Shown: one piece after another, positions 50,372-61,304 of the stretch
How the letters are laid out: each line of letters starts with the position of its first letter
How positions within the stretch are numbered: the stretch's first letter is position 1
Source: Emiliania huxleyi CCMP1516
Taxonomy: Eukaryota > Haptophyta > Isochrysidales > Noelaerhabdaceae
Reading direction: 5' to 3'
DNA length: 64,000 nucleotides
NCBI RefSeq assembly: GCF_000372725.1
Contig: NW_005196456.1
Span: 319,960 to 383,959 of the forward strand
Notes under the pieces: model-generated
Seen by the model: the letters and a program-made list of their open reading frames with translations, nothing else
The model's database searches: none
What the model was told of the DNA's origin: nothing
Program-made: the position numbers and the translations under genes

Positions 50372-51600
50372 GCGCTCTGGACGCTGCTCCACCGGAGAAG
50401 CGGCATGAGGCCCTCGCCGCCCTCGCCGCTCTTCGCACCGCGCTGCAGCCCGCGGCGCCGCCCGACGAACCGGCGCCGACCGCGCCGCCAGACATGTTCT
50501 TCGCCGTGGGCGACTCGTGCCGGCCCTCCGCCGGCGAGCACGCGATCGCTGCGCTGTCAATGCTCCTCTTCCTCGAGCCGCGGCCGCTCGTGCGCTGGCG
50601 CACGCGTGTGCTCGAGCAGAGAGAGGTGTACCGGCTCGCGCCGCACTGGGCGGCGCCTACCGACTGGCGCGTCGGCAGCGACCGGCCGCTCGATGTGCTC
50701 AACGAGGCGCTGCTCAAGGCCCGCTCGCACAAGGGCACGCTCGCCGTCGCCGTGCACAAGCTCGGCCTTTGCGCGTCGTGCCCGCAGCTGCGTGAGATGG
50801 AGACGTACTTGAAGAACGTCAGAGACGAGAACAGCGTCCTCCGCATCAAAGCGCTCAAAGGCCGCTACCAGAAGCGCAGCGTGCTGCTCGCCGTGCCCGC
50901 CGCCGAGCTGCTCGAGCTCTCCCGCGTGCGGCTCGAGCTGCTGCTCATGGAGGCTGCCGCCGCCGCGAGCCCGCCGCCCGTCAAGGAGATGAGGAAACCG
51001 GAGCTGCTTGCGGCTCTCGAGGACTCGCAGGCCAGGCGGCGCGCCGTCGGCGCGCAGCGCGACAAGCTTGCGCACCAGCTGCGGACGGCGGCGGCGCAGC
51101 GCGCCGCCGCCGTCGCGAAGGTGCAGGCGGCGACCAAGAAGAAGTTGGAGCGCGTCCGCGCTGCAGAGGCGGAGCGCGCTGCTGCCGTGCGCGCCCATGC
51201 CATTAAAGCCGCGGAGGGCGTGCTCGCCGGGCGGCTCACGCAGCTCAAGAACTGGCGCAACCGGGCGAACGCGCGCGCGCGCTCCGCGGAGGCCAAGCTC
51301 GACGAGGAGACCAAGAAGATTTCGAAGCTGCGCTCGCGCGCGGTCGACGCAGAGCACGAGTCAACCTCAACGGGCAGCGGAGCTACAATGGCGCAACTCT
51401 CGAGACATGGCTGCAGCGAGAGTTCAGTGAGAGTCTGACGGCGGAGAAGTACGCAGACATTCAGCGACAGGGATCGCGCTGGGGTGGCTGGCCAGAGATC
51501 GTCGGCACCATGTTCCTGTTCAACGTCAACGTCTGGGTGTGAGAGACGATCCACGCCGTGCTGCGAGGCAGTGTGCACTACGACCACTTGACTGTGACCT
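50372..51600 (+). pseudogene. OTU-protease-domain gene remnant with coiled coil
   Basis: An exon behind the GCGCAG acceptor at 50371 is open through 51438 in one frame: Ala/Pro-rich start, KLGLCASCPQLREMETYLKN, then a long Arg/Ala coiled coil (KKKLERVRAAEAERAAAVRA). From 51367, in another frame, the second half of an OTU cysteine protease is readable: ETWLQREFSESLTAEKYADI, SRWGGWPEIVGTMFLFNVNV, then TGA at 51539-51541, then the catalytic-His block RGSVHYDHL. The Cys-containing first half is not visible. A frame change and an in-frame TGA suggest a pseudogene, although an unrecognised intron could remove both. OTU domains are often carried by transposable elements. Confidence 0.5.
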
Positions 51601-52774
51601 CGGTGCGTCTCGCTCGCTGGCGCCCTCACGAGGCGCTCTCTCACCCTCTCTCTTGTGCAACAGATGCACGAGCCGTCAGGCGACCCCAGTGGCCAGGTGG
51701 GGCAGCGGGCTGCCGAGGGTGAGCGCGGCGCGCGGGCTGCTGCACGCACTGGTGGTGGCGCTACGACTGGTGGTGAGCAGGGTGAGCTCGTCGAGCAGCG
51801 GGGTCGCTCGCACTCCGCTGCGGCGCAGCGTGAGGCGGTGCAGGCGGTGCAGGCGGCAGAGAGGGAGCGCCGCCTCTAGTTTGAAATTCTTTCACGAGGT
51901 CGGAATTTGCGGGACGTTCCCCCCCAAACTAACGCCTTCGCCACCCACTTGCTGTCCTGTCTACCGCAGGCACACTGACAGGGGCGGCCGAGGCACACGC
52001 CGAGGGTGGCAGGGGCGGTGGGTGCAGGTGTTTTCATTTTTCTCTTTGCGCCATTCATTTTTCTCTTTCTCTCGTTCACTCTCGGCACGATCGTTCCCAG
52101 AATTTGCGACTCGATCTCCTCAGCGATTCCCTCTCGTCGCTTGGCTTCGCAAAGACACAGGTTGTCCTCCAGCTTGTGCCCGCCCGCGGCGCGGCGAGCC
52201 TCTCTGCTCCAGACACGGACTCGCCCTGGCTGCGCGCCGCTCTTTTGCCTCGCGAGACAGCGCACGAGACGTCAGCCGGAGCTCTCCGCCGGACGCCCGC
52301 GCTGACCACCTTGACCCTGCTGCCTGCCTCTGCTCCGCAGGTGTGGGTCGACGGCGCGGAGCAGCGGCGGCCGCCCGCGTCGCCCGCCCCCGCCCCCCCG
52401 CCCCCGCCACGCCGCTGCGTGCTCGCCGCCGCCCCGATGGCCGCCGCTCCTCCCCTCCACCACACTGCGCCGCCTGCGGCTTGGGCGCGTCGCTCGAGTG
52501 CCCTTGCTTGTTATCAAGACCGATGTGACGTACACAGTGACACATCAGACGACACAGATTCTCACACCCGCCGGGCCGCCAAAACGCTCTCGACGAGAGC
52601 GACAAGAAGCCGTCCGCACAGCAAGCCGGTGGAGCCGAGCGCGTGGAATCGACGATGGCGTGCCGGCCATGGGCCCGGACGAAGGTCCTGGCTCGAAAAC
52701 GCGAGCAGAGGCTGCCGTGTGGGGCCACGGCGAGCCTCGGGCGAGAAAGACAGCTCTCGGTAGAGAGGAGCTGC
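51601..52774. other. No gene seen; upstream region of the GT77 gene
   Basis: Many overlapping open frames on both strands but none with a motif. The 52498-52905 extension in the GT77 frame is not needed for the protein. Confidence 0.45.
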
Positions 52775-52784
52775 TATATAAAAA
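52775..52784 (+). promoter_or_regulatory. TATA box of the GT77 gene
   Basis: TATATAAAAA, 122 nt before the ATG at 52906 and isolated in GC-rich DNA. A start of transcription about 30 nt downstream would leave a 5' UTR near 95 nt. Confidence 0.5.
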
Positions 52785-52905
52785 TCCGGCTTGGGTAGCG
52801 TGCCTCGGGTTTCTTTCTCTTCTGCCTGGCCAGCTTTGCTGGCGTGGCGAAGGGTCGGCGGTGCGCGGTTGGCTTGCCTGCGCCTGTGCGCTGCCATCAG
52901 GCAAG

Positions 52906-54948
52906 ATGGGACAGTCGGAGGAGAGCCAGCCTCTGGTCGGAGGCTCGACCAGCCGGCCTCGCGGCGGCGGCGGCTTTGGCGTCAAGAGCGTCGCCGCCGT
53001 GTGCGCCGTGATGGCGCTCTATCTGCTCGCACCGTACTTGCGTCCGTCCGCGCAGCTGCCGGGCAACACGGTCATTAGCATGAAACCGGCGCCGAGCCTC
53101 ACCTACCGCGACGAGAACGAGCGGCTGCGCGAGCAGATCGCCGAGCTGCAGGCGAAGCTCAAGAAGCGGCAAGAGGCAAAGGACGAGAAGGAGGTGGCGC
53201 AGATGGGGGCGGCGGCGGCTGCGGCGGCGGAGCTGCAGCGTCAGGCGCAGCAGCCGCCGCAGCAGGCGGTAGCCTCTCACCCTCCGGAGACGGCCTCGCA
53301 TCCTCCGGCCGCCTCCAACGCCTCCGTCGGCAGGGCGGCGTACCGGCTCACGCGCGAGCTGATCCGCTCGCGCTGCAACGCGCACAACATCATCCTCGTC
53401 ACATTCGTCAACTTTCAGCGCTGCGACTACGGGCTCACCTGGTCGGGGCACGTCGTGCGCCTCGGCCTGTCCAACTACCTCGTGGGCGCGATGGACGGCA
53501 AAGCGCTCGAGCTGCTGGCGAGCAAGAAGGTGCCGACCTTCGACATGGAGTCGGGACTTACCACTGCGGACTACGGCTGGGGCACGAAGAACTTCCGCAA
53601 GCTCGGCTTGCGGAAGTGCGAGCTCATCCTCTCTCTCCTCTCCGCCGGCGCCGACCCAATCGTCACCGACGCAGACGCGCTCATCACGCGCGACCCGACG
53701 CCGTTTGTGATGAGGCTGCGGCCAGAGGCTCAGGTGCTCGTCACCTCCGACCACCTGATGGCCACCGACGACGCCGCCGCCGAGTCGCTCGAGCTCCCGA
53801 AGAGAGCCTCGTCCTCCGCCTGGAACATCGGCTACTTCTACCTCCACCACTCCGCCCTGCCGGCCATCGCGCACTGGAAGAGGATGTGCGAGGAGCACCC
53901 CGACCTGTGGGACCAAAACCTGTTCAAGGACGTCTTCAAGATTGGGCGGCTTCGCTTCGAGACCAGCGGCGCCGACGCCATCCCGCAGGCCGAGGTGGAC
54001 AAGCGCCTCTTCCGCGGCTACAACGGCACCGTCACCATCGGCATCCTGCCCGTCGCAACCTTCTGCGGCGGCCACACCTATTTCGTGCAGCGCATGCCGC
54101 AGCGGCGCGGTGTCGTGCCCTACTCGGTCCACACGACCTTCCAGTACTCTGGCGCCGTCGGCAAGACGCACCGGCTGCGCGAGGCGATGCTCTGGGCGGA
54201 CGACGCCGCCTACTTCGACCCCCCCGGCCGCTCCTTCCTCACGTACGTCCCGGTGGTGCGGCGCGAGCTGCTGCGGCCCGCCGGCGTGATGGGCGTGGCG
54301 GCGCACTTTGAGGTGGTCCACCACCAGCTGGTGCAGCTGCGAGCCGCCTTTCTGCTCGCGGCGCGCCTCGGCCGTCTGCTGATCGTGCCCCCGCTGACGT
54401 GCGGACTCGACCGCTTCTGGGCGCCCCACAACGGCACCATCCCCGGCTCGGACACGAGGCTGCCTGTCGAGCCTTGCCCGCTCGACCACGTGCTCGACCT
54501 CGAGAACGGGATCTCGAAGCACGCGCTGCCCGACTCGAGGCTCGCGAGGGACCCGGCAGGCCGCCCGCTCGGCGGCCTCGAAGGCGTGCTGCGAGAGTTC
54601 TCCTTCCTCAACAACTCGCGCACCCCGGACGCGGTCCGCCAGTCGCTCGCTTTCCCCGACCCGCCCGCCGACCTCTCCGCGGCGTCGCTCGCGCCGCTCG
54701 CCGCCGCCACCGCGCGCGTGCTGCACTTCGCGCGGATGCCGGACCTGTACGCCACGCTGCCGCCGGCGGACGCGACGCGCGTGCGGCAGGAGATGATGTG
54801 GTACACCACGCTTTGGTGCTGCTCCAAACCCGCGGCGCCGAAGACCCCGGGCCACATCTTTTACGACATGTTTTTCGACGTGGTGCCGCACACGGACAAG
54901 TCGCGGAGAGAGTGGACCGAGCCGTGGACGCCAAAGTTTGGCCCCTGA
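52906..54948 (+). CDS. GT77-type nucleotide-diphospho-sugar transferase, type II membrane protein
   Basis: 680 aa from the ATG at 52906. One membrane anchor (about 29-46, VAAVCAVMALYLLAPYL), then a coiled-coil stalk (ENERLREQIAELQAKLKKRQ) and the catalytic domain: NIILVTFVNFQRCDYGLTW, LGLSNYLVGAMD, DYGWGTKNFRKLGLRKCELI, the DxD at 255-257 (TDADAL), VLVTSDHLMAT, SSAWNIGYFYLH and LWDQNLFKDVF. This is the Golgi GT77 family, which includes plant arabinosyltransferases of extensin (RRA/XEG113) and RG-II xylosyltransferases. It probably adds pentose or galactose to glycoprotein or polysaccharide; donor and acceptor cannot be read from sequence. Intronless, with a TATA box. Confidence 0.85.
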   Translation: MGQSEESQPLVGGSTSRPRGGGGFGVKSVAAVCAVMALYLLAPYLRPSAQLPGNTVISMKPAPSLTYRDENERLREQIAELQAKLKKRQEAKDEKEVAQMGAAAAAAAELQRQAQQPPQQAVASHPPETASHPPAASNASVGRAAYRLTRELIRSRCNAHNIILVTFVNFQRCDYGLTWSGHVVRLGLSNYLVGAMDGKALELLASKKVPTFDMESGLTTADYGWGTKNFRKLGLRKCELILSLLSAGADPIVTDADALITRDPTPFVMRLRPEAQVLVTSDHLMATDDAAAESLELPKRASSSAWNIGYFYLHHSALPAIAHWKRMCEEHPDLWDQNLFKDVFKIGRLRFETSGADAIPQAEVDKRLFRGYNGTVTIGILPVATFCGGHTYFVQRMPQRRGVVPYSVHTTFQYSGAVGKTHRLREAMLWADDAAYFDPPGRSFLTYVPVVRRELLRPAGVMGVAAHFEVVHHQLVQLRAAFLLAARLGRLLIVPPLTCGLDRFWAPHNGTIPGSDTRLPVEPCPLDHVLDLENGISKHALPDSRLARDPAGRPLGGLEGVLREFSFLNNSRTPDAVRQSLAFPDPPADLSAASLAPLAAATARVLHFARMPDLYATLPPADATRVRQEMMWYTTLWCCSKPAAPKTPGHIFYDMFFDVVPHTDKSRREWTEPWTPKFGP

Positions 54949-56521
54949 GCCTAGACGACGTTCGGACCGTTCCCCTGACCTCGAGCGTCCTCCACTGGGC
55001 ATGCAGCACACGCACACACACGTCAGGGAGGAGACGGACCCCTGGGAAGTCAGCCCACGCGCGCGTCTGCTGAGTGCCCTCCCCAGAGTCCATGTCTTCC
55101 TTGTGAGACGAACTATGTGCATAGAGAGTACACGTAATGCGACGTACAGCCTACACACAAGCTCTGGGCCGGCGCGGGGGCCCCAGAGGGTGTCCATGCG
55201 GGGGGGGGATGGGGTCCCATGGCCCGCCGCAGGCGCCGATTTTTTCGGGATTTTTCTTTTTTGGCAATTTTTTACTTGTTTTCATGGGAATTCGGCGTAC
55301 TTGCGGCCATGCTATCACGCCTTGCGACAGCCTGTCGGCGCTGCTGACCGTGCCATGCTGCACAATTGACCACCTGCCTAGCTCGCGGCCTTAGTATCAA
55401 GCATTCAGTGACGACCTGATCGTACGGCCAGTAGGAAGGTGTCATTCCAGCTGCGTGCACGCTTCTGGCGCAATGCGCGTCACAAACTGCCTCGGATTGG
55501 CTGCTGGCACTCTCGAGGCTATGCCTACACAGCCTCGCGCGCATGGGCAGTCAAGAGGGACCATGCACCTTCTCAGGACAGCGCCGGTGCCTCTCTCTTG
55601 GACCGGCAAACTTGGTGGTATCGTGTCACCAATGTGGGACCAGTGCGGCATCGCGCCATCGACAGCTCTGAACTGCGCCTCACCACTGACCGGGAAGGCC
55701 GCCAAGTGGGCCAGCACAGGTCGCACATTGTGGCAGCAGTCAGCAGTCCATGGCTGATAGCTAGAGCAGCAGCGTCAGGGTCGCAGGGTCGGATCGTGTC
55801 AAGCCTCTCGCCCGGCCGGCCGCGTGCAGACGTCGGCCTGTCTGCTGTCTGGAGTGATCTGTCGGCGGTCAGTACGACCGATCAGGTCGGAGTTTTCTGA
55901 TGGTTGGAGGGTCTATCTGTGTGTACTCCTCGAGATCTCTCTAAATCTGCCCTCTAACCAACCGTAACCATTCGGGAAGTCGGTGCTCTGAGCGACTCTG
56001 AGCGCCGGGGCCCCGTTTCCGCACTGCGGCGCGGCGCACGGTGCCTCCGGCGTCCGGGGGGCCCCGCGCCGGCCCAGAGCACACAAGGCTTCAAGGCACC
56101 AAGGGCGCGGGGGTTCCAACGCTCAAAGGGGCGCGGCCGCGCCGGTGTGCCCGGCCGGCGCGCGGCGGCGCCCGGCGCGCCGGCGCCGGCACCTCCAGCG
56201 CGCCCGGGAATCCAGGGCAAGTATGAGTGATGAAGAGGGCTGATGAGGCGGTGCGAGCTAACGTACTTACACTCATACGACAGTGAAACAGACTACAGAC
56301 GATCGCTGTGCGTGCCTAGGGGCCACGGATTGAAGATCCCCCACACCAAGATCGTGCAGGGCGGGGACACATGTCCCTAATGCCTAAATCCCATCTCGTC
56401 TCAGAGGGGCCACGTTTATTTTATGTGCGTGCCTCCATCGAGACGGCGACGGCGGCGGCGGGCGCTTCCACCCCTCCCTACTCGCGGCGCGCTCCTCGTG
56501 TGTGTGCATAGACGTGTGTGT
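54949..56521. other. No gene seen
   Basis: 3' region of GT77, then spacer. A plus-strand frame at 55473-55757 (RVTNCLGLAAGTLEAMPTQP) and its neighbours look slightly coding but cannot be joined to anything. 55980-56210 is extremely GC-rich. Confidence 0.35.
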
Positions 56522-57637
56522 ATGCTGCTGCGCGCTCTCTCCCTCTCAGTGGTTGCCGCCGCCGCCGAGGACCCACTCCTCACCATGAACGACCGAGAGG
56601 TCGCCGCGGTTCGTGCCCACCTCCTCAGACTCCGCACGCCGCCGCCCCCGCCGCCACCGCTGCCGCCCCGACCGCCGCCGCCGCCTCACCCGCCGAGCCC
56701 ACCTCCCTCGCCGCCACCGTATTTGGCGTACGACTTTGAGGCGCTGCCCGACGGCTGGTCCGCCGACATTCCGGGCAGCGACCTGCCGTGGACGTGGCAG
56801 GTTGGTCCTCCGCCCTCGCGCACGCTCGAGGCTGGCAGGCCGCTCACCGGGCCAGCGCGGGACCACACGCACACGGCTCCGGCCGCCACCAGGCAGGAGC
56901 GGTCGGGCAAGCGTCGCCACGAGCAGCCCGCGCCCGCCTTCGCCGGCGGCCACTACTACTATGTCGAGGCGAGCGGCCGCGTGCTGGGCGACGAGGCGTG
57001 GCTCGGAGGGCCGCTGCCTCTGGAGTGTGTCGCCTCTGTGGGCTTCTCCTTTCACATGTTCGGCGTGTCGATGGGATCGCTCGAGCTGCGGGCTCGGACG
57101 GCGGAAGGCGAGGCGTGGGCCACCCTCTGGCGCGCCGACGGGCAGAGCGCCGGCGGATCCACCGCAGACGCGTGGCGGAGGGCCCTCGTGCCGCTGACGC
57201 CGCCGATGCGCCGCACCGGCGGAGCGAGCCTGCGCTTCGTCGGGACCGTGGGCGATGGCTACCTCTCCGACATTTCGATCGACGACCTCGAGTTTGAGAA
57301 GTGCGCGGCGCCGCCGCCGCCTCCCCCGCCGCTCGTCTGCAACGGCTTTTGCCACGCCACCGCCCCAGGGGCGGCTTGCGCCTCGCGAAAGTGCGCCGGG
57401 TGCGCCTTTTGCCGTGAGGCCACGCCCCAGCTGGCGGCGGCGGCGGCGCGCTCGCCACGGTCACGCGGCGGCGCCTCCGCCGGCCCATCGGCGCCGCGCG
57501 CGTGCTGCTCCTTTGACAAGTGCGGCAGCTGTCCCGAGTCGCCCTACTGCTCTTCTGGGGCGCGGTGCGAGATTGAGTGCGGCGGAATGTGGTGCGAGCT
57601 CGGCGTGGCGGGGGCGGGAGCGCGCCAGAGCAGCTGA
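56522..57637 (+). CDS. Secreted MAM-domain protein with Pro-rich stalk
   Basis: 371 aa from the ATG at 56522, chosen because it gives a signal peptide (MLLRALSLSVVAAAAEDP). A poly-Pro stretch (about 40-66) is followed by a MAM domain (about 70-258): YDFEALPDGW, LPWTWQV, LTGPARDHT, GGHYYYVEASG, CVASVGFSFHMFGVSMGSL, ADAWRRALVPL and GDGYLSDISIDDLEF. MAM domains mediate extracellular adhesion. Between the GPARDHT and GGHYYY steps lie about 26 extra residues (PAATRQERSGKRRHE) not usual for the fold, so an unrecognised intron is possible. The tail has two Cys-rich repeats (LVCNGFCHAT, CAGCAFC; then CCSFDKCGSCPE). Confidence 0.7.
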   Translation: MLLRALSLSVVAAAAEDPLLTMNDREVAAVRAHLLRLRTPPPPPPPLPPRPPPPPHPPSPPPSPPPYLAYDFEALPDGWSADIPGSDLPWTWQVGPPPSRTLEAGRPLTGPARDHTHTAPAATRQERSGKRRHEQPAPAFAGGHYYYVEASGRVLGDEAWLGGPLPLECVASVGFSFHMFGVSMGSLELRARTAEGEAWATLWRADGQSAGGSTADAWRRALVPLTPPMRRTGGASLRFVGTVGDGYLSDISIDDLEFEKCAAPPPPPPPLVCNGFCHATAPGAACASRKCAGCAFCREATPQLAAAAARSPRSRGGASAGPSAPRACCSFDKCGSCPESPYCSSGARCEIECGGMWCELGVAGAGARQSS

Positions 57638-59399
57638 AATCAGCGCCAATTGGCAACGGTGCTGTTTAGACTTGGGGTGAGCAAGGCCTCGTTGTGTAGA
57701 GGCTGGGAGCACTCTCTTTCGTCTCTCGTTTCACACCGAATGTGTACTGCCAGTAGCTCCTGCCGGTGTTCAGCTTACGTTAAGTGATGCCATATGCGCG
57801 ACGCGGCATTGGCTTGCAGATAGGTCAGCGGGAGACGAAAGCGGCTTCACTCGCGCCTCGTTAGAGTCGTTTGGAATGGGCGGACTGCAAGAAGGAAGAA
57901 GGCATGATCAGGCATGTGCAAGAAGGACACACCTTTTGGGGGGGCGGCCGGATCGCGGTCCGGTCGGTCCCCGGTCGCAGAAGGAGTCGTGCTAAACAGA
58001 AATCATGCGAGGCAATCTCATTCGACACGCTTTTCGCAACTGTACGCATTGGACACAGACCACAGCTCTCTACACCACGCTCCGCTCGCTCACACTTCCG
58101 GCGCGGCGCTCCCTCGCTCACTACCCGCCCCCATTGACTAGCCCGTTGACGCCGATCGCGGCTGACGCCGACGCCAATGCCGACGCCAACCAGCTGGACT
58201 GTGGCGACGGCGATGGCGACGACGGCGGCGGCTGCGACGGCAGCTGCGACGGCGGCGCCGACGACGGCGCCGACGACGGGGGAGGGATCTGATCCACCAC
58301 CTTCTGCATCAAGTCCAAGACAGCCTGCTCCCTCCAGGTCCCGATGTTGACCGCGTAGTTGTGGAGCGCTTCGCTGATGCTCTCACACGTGGGGTGTCTA
58401 CGAACGGCTCTCCACCATGTCAAGCAGGCCGGTGTAAGAGCCAATGTCGGTCTCCACGCCGACCAACTTGCAGCATGGGATCCCATCAACCATTGTTTTT
58501 GTGTGAACGGTGACTGTGCGTCTTGGGTCCGGGGTTGTGTTTTTGTGTGTGAACGGTGATTGAGCGCCTCCCTCTCTCTCCGGCTGCGCGCCTGACCGGT
58601 GCGGCCTCCGAGTCGGCGTCGCTAGCGCGCGCGATAAGGTTTTTGCTCGCCTTCCCTGGGTCCCCGTGTTGCATGTCTGACTGTCACTGGTGCTATTTCG
58701 GGGCCCGGGGTTGTGCGTTTGTGTGAACGATGCTGTCCATCCCTTTCTCGACTGTCTGAGCTTGTGCGTCTTGGGTCCGTGGTTGTGTTTTTGTGTGAAG
58801 GCCTTCTAGGCCCGCGGGTAGTCTCACCCCATCCCCAGGGCCTCCAGGGCTCGCACCTCAACCTCTCACAGACCAGCGCATAGCGCGAAAGGACGTATTT
58901 TCTTGTCAATAACAAGGCTGTGAACCTCGCTACCCAACGCGGCCAAAGGATATCTACCTCGAGAACCTCGAGAAGGCTGTGAACGGTGACTCGAACGAGG
59001 AAAAAAATTCTTCAGCGTTCCTCGGTTGTGCTCCCTCGCCTCTCCCCACGCCCCGCGCGATGCGGCGCGTGTTGGCCTTTGCGCGAGCGTGCCCGGCCGC
59101 TTCGCCCCCCATCCCATGCGCTGCAGCGCGCTCGTGCGTGTGCCCGCCGTGTGCTGCGAACGCCCCGCGCGCGGTTCGCTCCGAGGCGCGAGCGACACGA
59201 ATCTGGCGCACACCCGGATCGCGGGCAGAGCGACGGCCCAGCGCACAGCCGCGAATCGCCTCCATGCTCACTGCGCTCCCGCGACGCCAGAAGCCAGCCC
59301 CACGCCATGCTCATCCCGTTTACGCGTCTCTGACGCTCGCACGCCGTCTTACAGGAAAAGGATCCTCCGCCTCGAACGCCTGTTGGCAGCGTAGTCGAT
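57638..59399. other. Mostly intergenic; coding-like remnant and repeats
   Basis: Minus strand 58290-58490 holds coding-like pieces in two frames (GIPCCKLVGVETDIGSYTGL and ISEALHNYAVNIGTWREQAV), probably a decayed gene of unknown family. 58516-58551 and 58764-58799 are near-identical 36-nt direct repeats, with a partial third at 58701-58728. 58845-58871 is the inverted match of 1041-1067. Confidence 0.4.
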
Positions 59400-59813
59400 A
59401 TGTCGGATGTCATTTACGAGCTTGTTCACGCAGCCCTCGCTGCGGACTCGCTCGCCCTTTGCGACGACCCGGCCCTCGTTCATGTTGCGGTCGCGATGAA
59501 GGTGCCCGACTCGGTATGCAACTTTGATGTCGAAGCCGAGAACGACGCGTGCAAAGAATCTTTCAAGATTACGCCACCCGAGATTACCGCCATTCTTCTT
59601 CTGTCAAAGCAAGCGATCAAAAAGGTGTCCGAGGTGGAGTACGAGGCCGGGCCTCTCCGTCTCAAAATCGAAGACAGCGTCTGCGTCAAGACCAAAGCGG
59701 CATTTCAAGGCGCCGTTTCGCGGGCGATTGAGACGACCGGCACATATTGGGCGTGCGACGGCCTCATCAACCAATACAAGGCGTTTGCAAACAACGACGC
59801 CGTCGTCTGGTGA
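59400..59813 (+). CDS. Hypothetical protein, 137 aa
   Basis: Complete single-exon frame, ATG at 59400, balanced codon use and a normal globular composition: MSDVIYELVHAALAADSLAL, FKITPPEITAILLLSKQAIK, LRLKIEDSVCVKTKAAFQGA, and ending INQYKAFANNDAVVW. No signal peptide, membrane segment or known motif. AT-richer than the spliced genes nearby. I do not recognise it. Confidence 0.5.
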   Translation: MSDVIYELVHAALAADSLALCDDPALVHVAVAMKVPDSVCNFDVEAENDACKESFKITPPEITAILLLSKQAIKKVSEVEYEAGPLRLKIEDSVCVKTKAAFQGAVSRAIETTGTYWACDGLINQYKAFANNDAVVW

Positions 59814-60200
59814 GGTGAACTCGATCGCGAGGTGTACTTTGGGTTAGCCATCTCAAACTACGAGTGGCAGACGAGAACGGGACTCGGGCGCCTGGGGGCG
59901 CGAGGGTCCGACACAGCACACGAGTTCCGCGCACGGACGGACGTAACGATCCGGCCATCGCGTCACGTCCCACACCTTACGGTGGGAGTTATTCTATGTC
60001 GGTTCCTCTCCTCGCGTTGTTGGATAACCTACATAGCGCGGCTATCTCCGACTATGCGCTCGGTACGACGCCTGCGACCTCCGTCTGCTCTCCGGTCAGC
60101 GTCAGGTGGCACGAGCCCTGAAATCATGTTGTCTAACTATAGTCCTTCGTTTGGTTTTGCCGCAGTATTCGTGTGACAGATAATACGGTCTAGTCCACGA

Positions 60201-60792
60201 TCATGGGTCATGCGTTCCGTCGTACCAGCGCCTCGAGCACGGCGCCAGGAGGTGCGCAGTGGCAGCGGGGAGCGCGATCCTCGATGAGAGCGCAAACGAC
60301 ATCTTTGCTTTGCCTGTCCCGACCAAAAAGCTGGCCTCGTCGGCCCGTCTCAGCGCGTGAGCCTTGGGCACACAAGAGTAGTTGAGCCAAAACGGCACAA
60401 TATACAAGACCAGCGGCCGCGGAGGAGAGAACCCACTTGGTCTGGCGACAAAGACGTCGGAGGCGCATATGGATCGGAGCGCCGCGATGGTACTTCTGGT
60501 GCCCAGTCGGACAGAGGTCGCATCCCCCCGTGCTCAAACGCAGAAAAGTCGGTCCACCTCTGTCGCCATCGACGTCCGGCACCCGGACGGGCTGTTCGCG
60601 CCCACCCTCCGCGTGCAGCTCCAGATCGACACCTCGTGAGGGCTCGGCTTTCCTTAGCCGTCTCACAATGTCGGAAATCAGCGCGACGTAGGCGTCGTTG
60701 GGTATGAGACGCGCCTTGGCCTGCCAAGAGCGCTCCTGATCCGACAGGAGTGCTGCTAGATAGTCGAGAAGGTCGCCGCGTCGAATGTGCAC
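60201..60792 (-). pseudogene. Fucosyltransferase-like glycosyltransferase remnant
   Basis: The minus strand starts with HIRRGDLLDYLAALL, the H-x-R-R-x-D nucleotide-sugar motif of alpha-fucosyltransferases and relatives, followed in frame by PNDAYVALISDIVRRLRK and VDLELHAEGG. The later donor-site block CASDVFVARPSGFS and VLYIVPFWLNYSC are present only in another frame. No splice pair restores the frame by eye, so this is probably a frameshifted fragment. No upstream exon is visible. Confidence 0.45.
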
Positions 60793-61304
60793 AGCAAGCT
60801 TCAGCCGTGTGCTCTCGCCGCTCGCAAGGCCTCCATTAGGGCTGTGCAGGGGTTTCTTGGCTTGCGCGCGTGCAGGACCTGCGCCGCGTGCATGCGTGCG
60901 TTGTGCGGCAGCCTCCTGACGCGGCCTCCTCCTCCCTGTCCTGGACGCCCACAGGGATTGCTAGGCGCGCGATCGCTAGTAGTTCGATGCCCCGTCCGCT
61001 CCGTTAGTGCACGCAAGGCGCGATCGGCGAGGACGAAAGTTCCTATTCTGTTGGAGGGAGAAGGCGCATCGAAGCCGGACAGCAGCTCGCTGGACATCGC
61101 TGATACAATCGCACAGCTCTCCTGGGCACGCTCCCTCCATCTTCCATCTAAAGCGCCCTCTAGGAACGTGCCCCGAGCTGTGCCCCGACCAGCTCGAGCG
61201 AACCGCTTTACATCTCTTCTACCACGCCTGACGCTGCCCGCAGCTCCACACCGCAGCGTCCGCCAAGGAAACGGAGGCCAGATTCGGACTCTAAGGGGCC
61301 TGAG
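60793..61304. other. No gene seen
   Basis: Spacer between the glycosyltransferase remnant and the TIR element; open frames without motifs. Confidence 0.4.

Noticed and set aside
52498-52905. 136-residue N-terminal extension of GT77
   Set aside because: No ATG in good context, includes the TATA box, and the ATG at 52906 gives a normal type II anchor.
52897-55197. Long minus-strand frame opposite GT77
   Set aside because: Shadow frame; no motifs, while the plus strand has the full GT77 signature.
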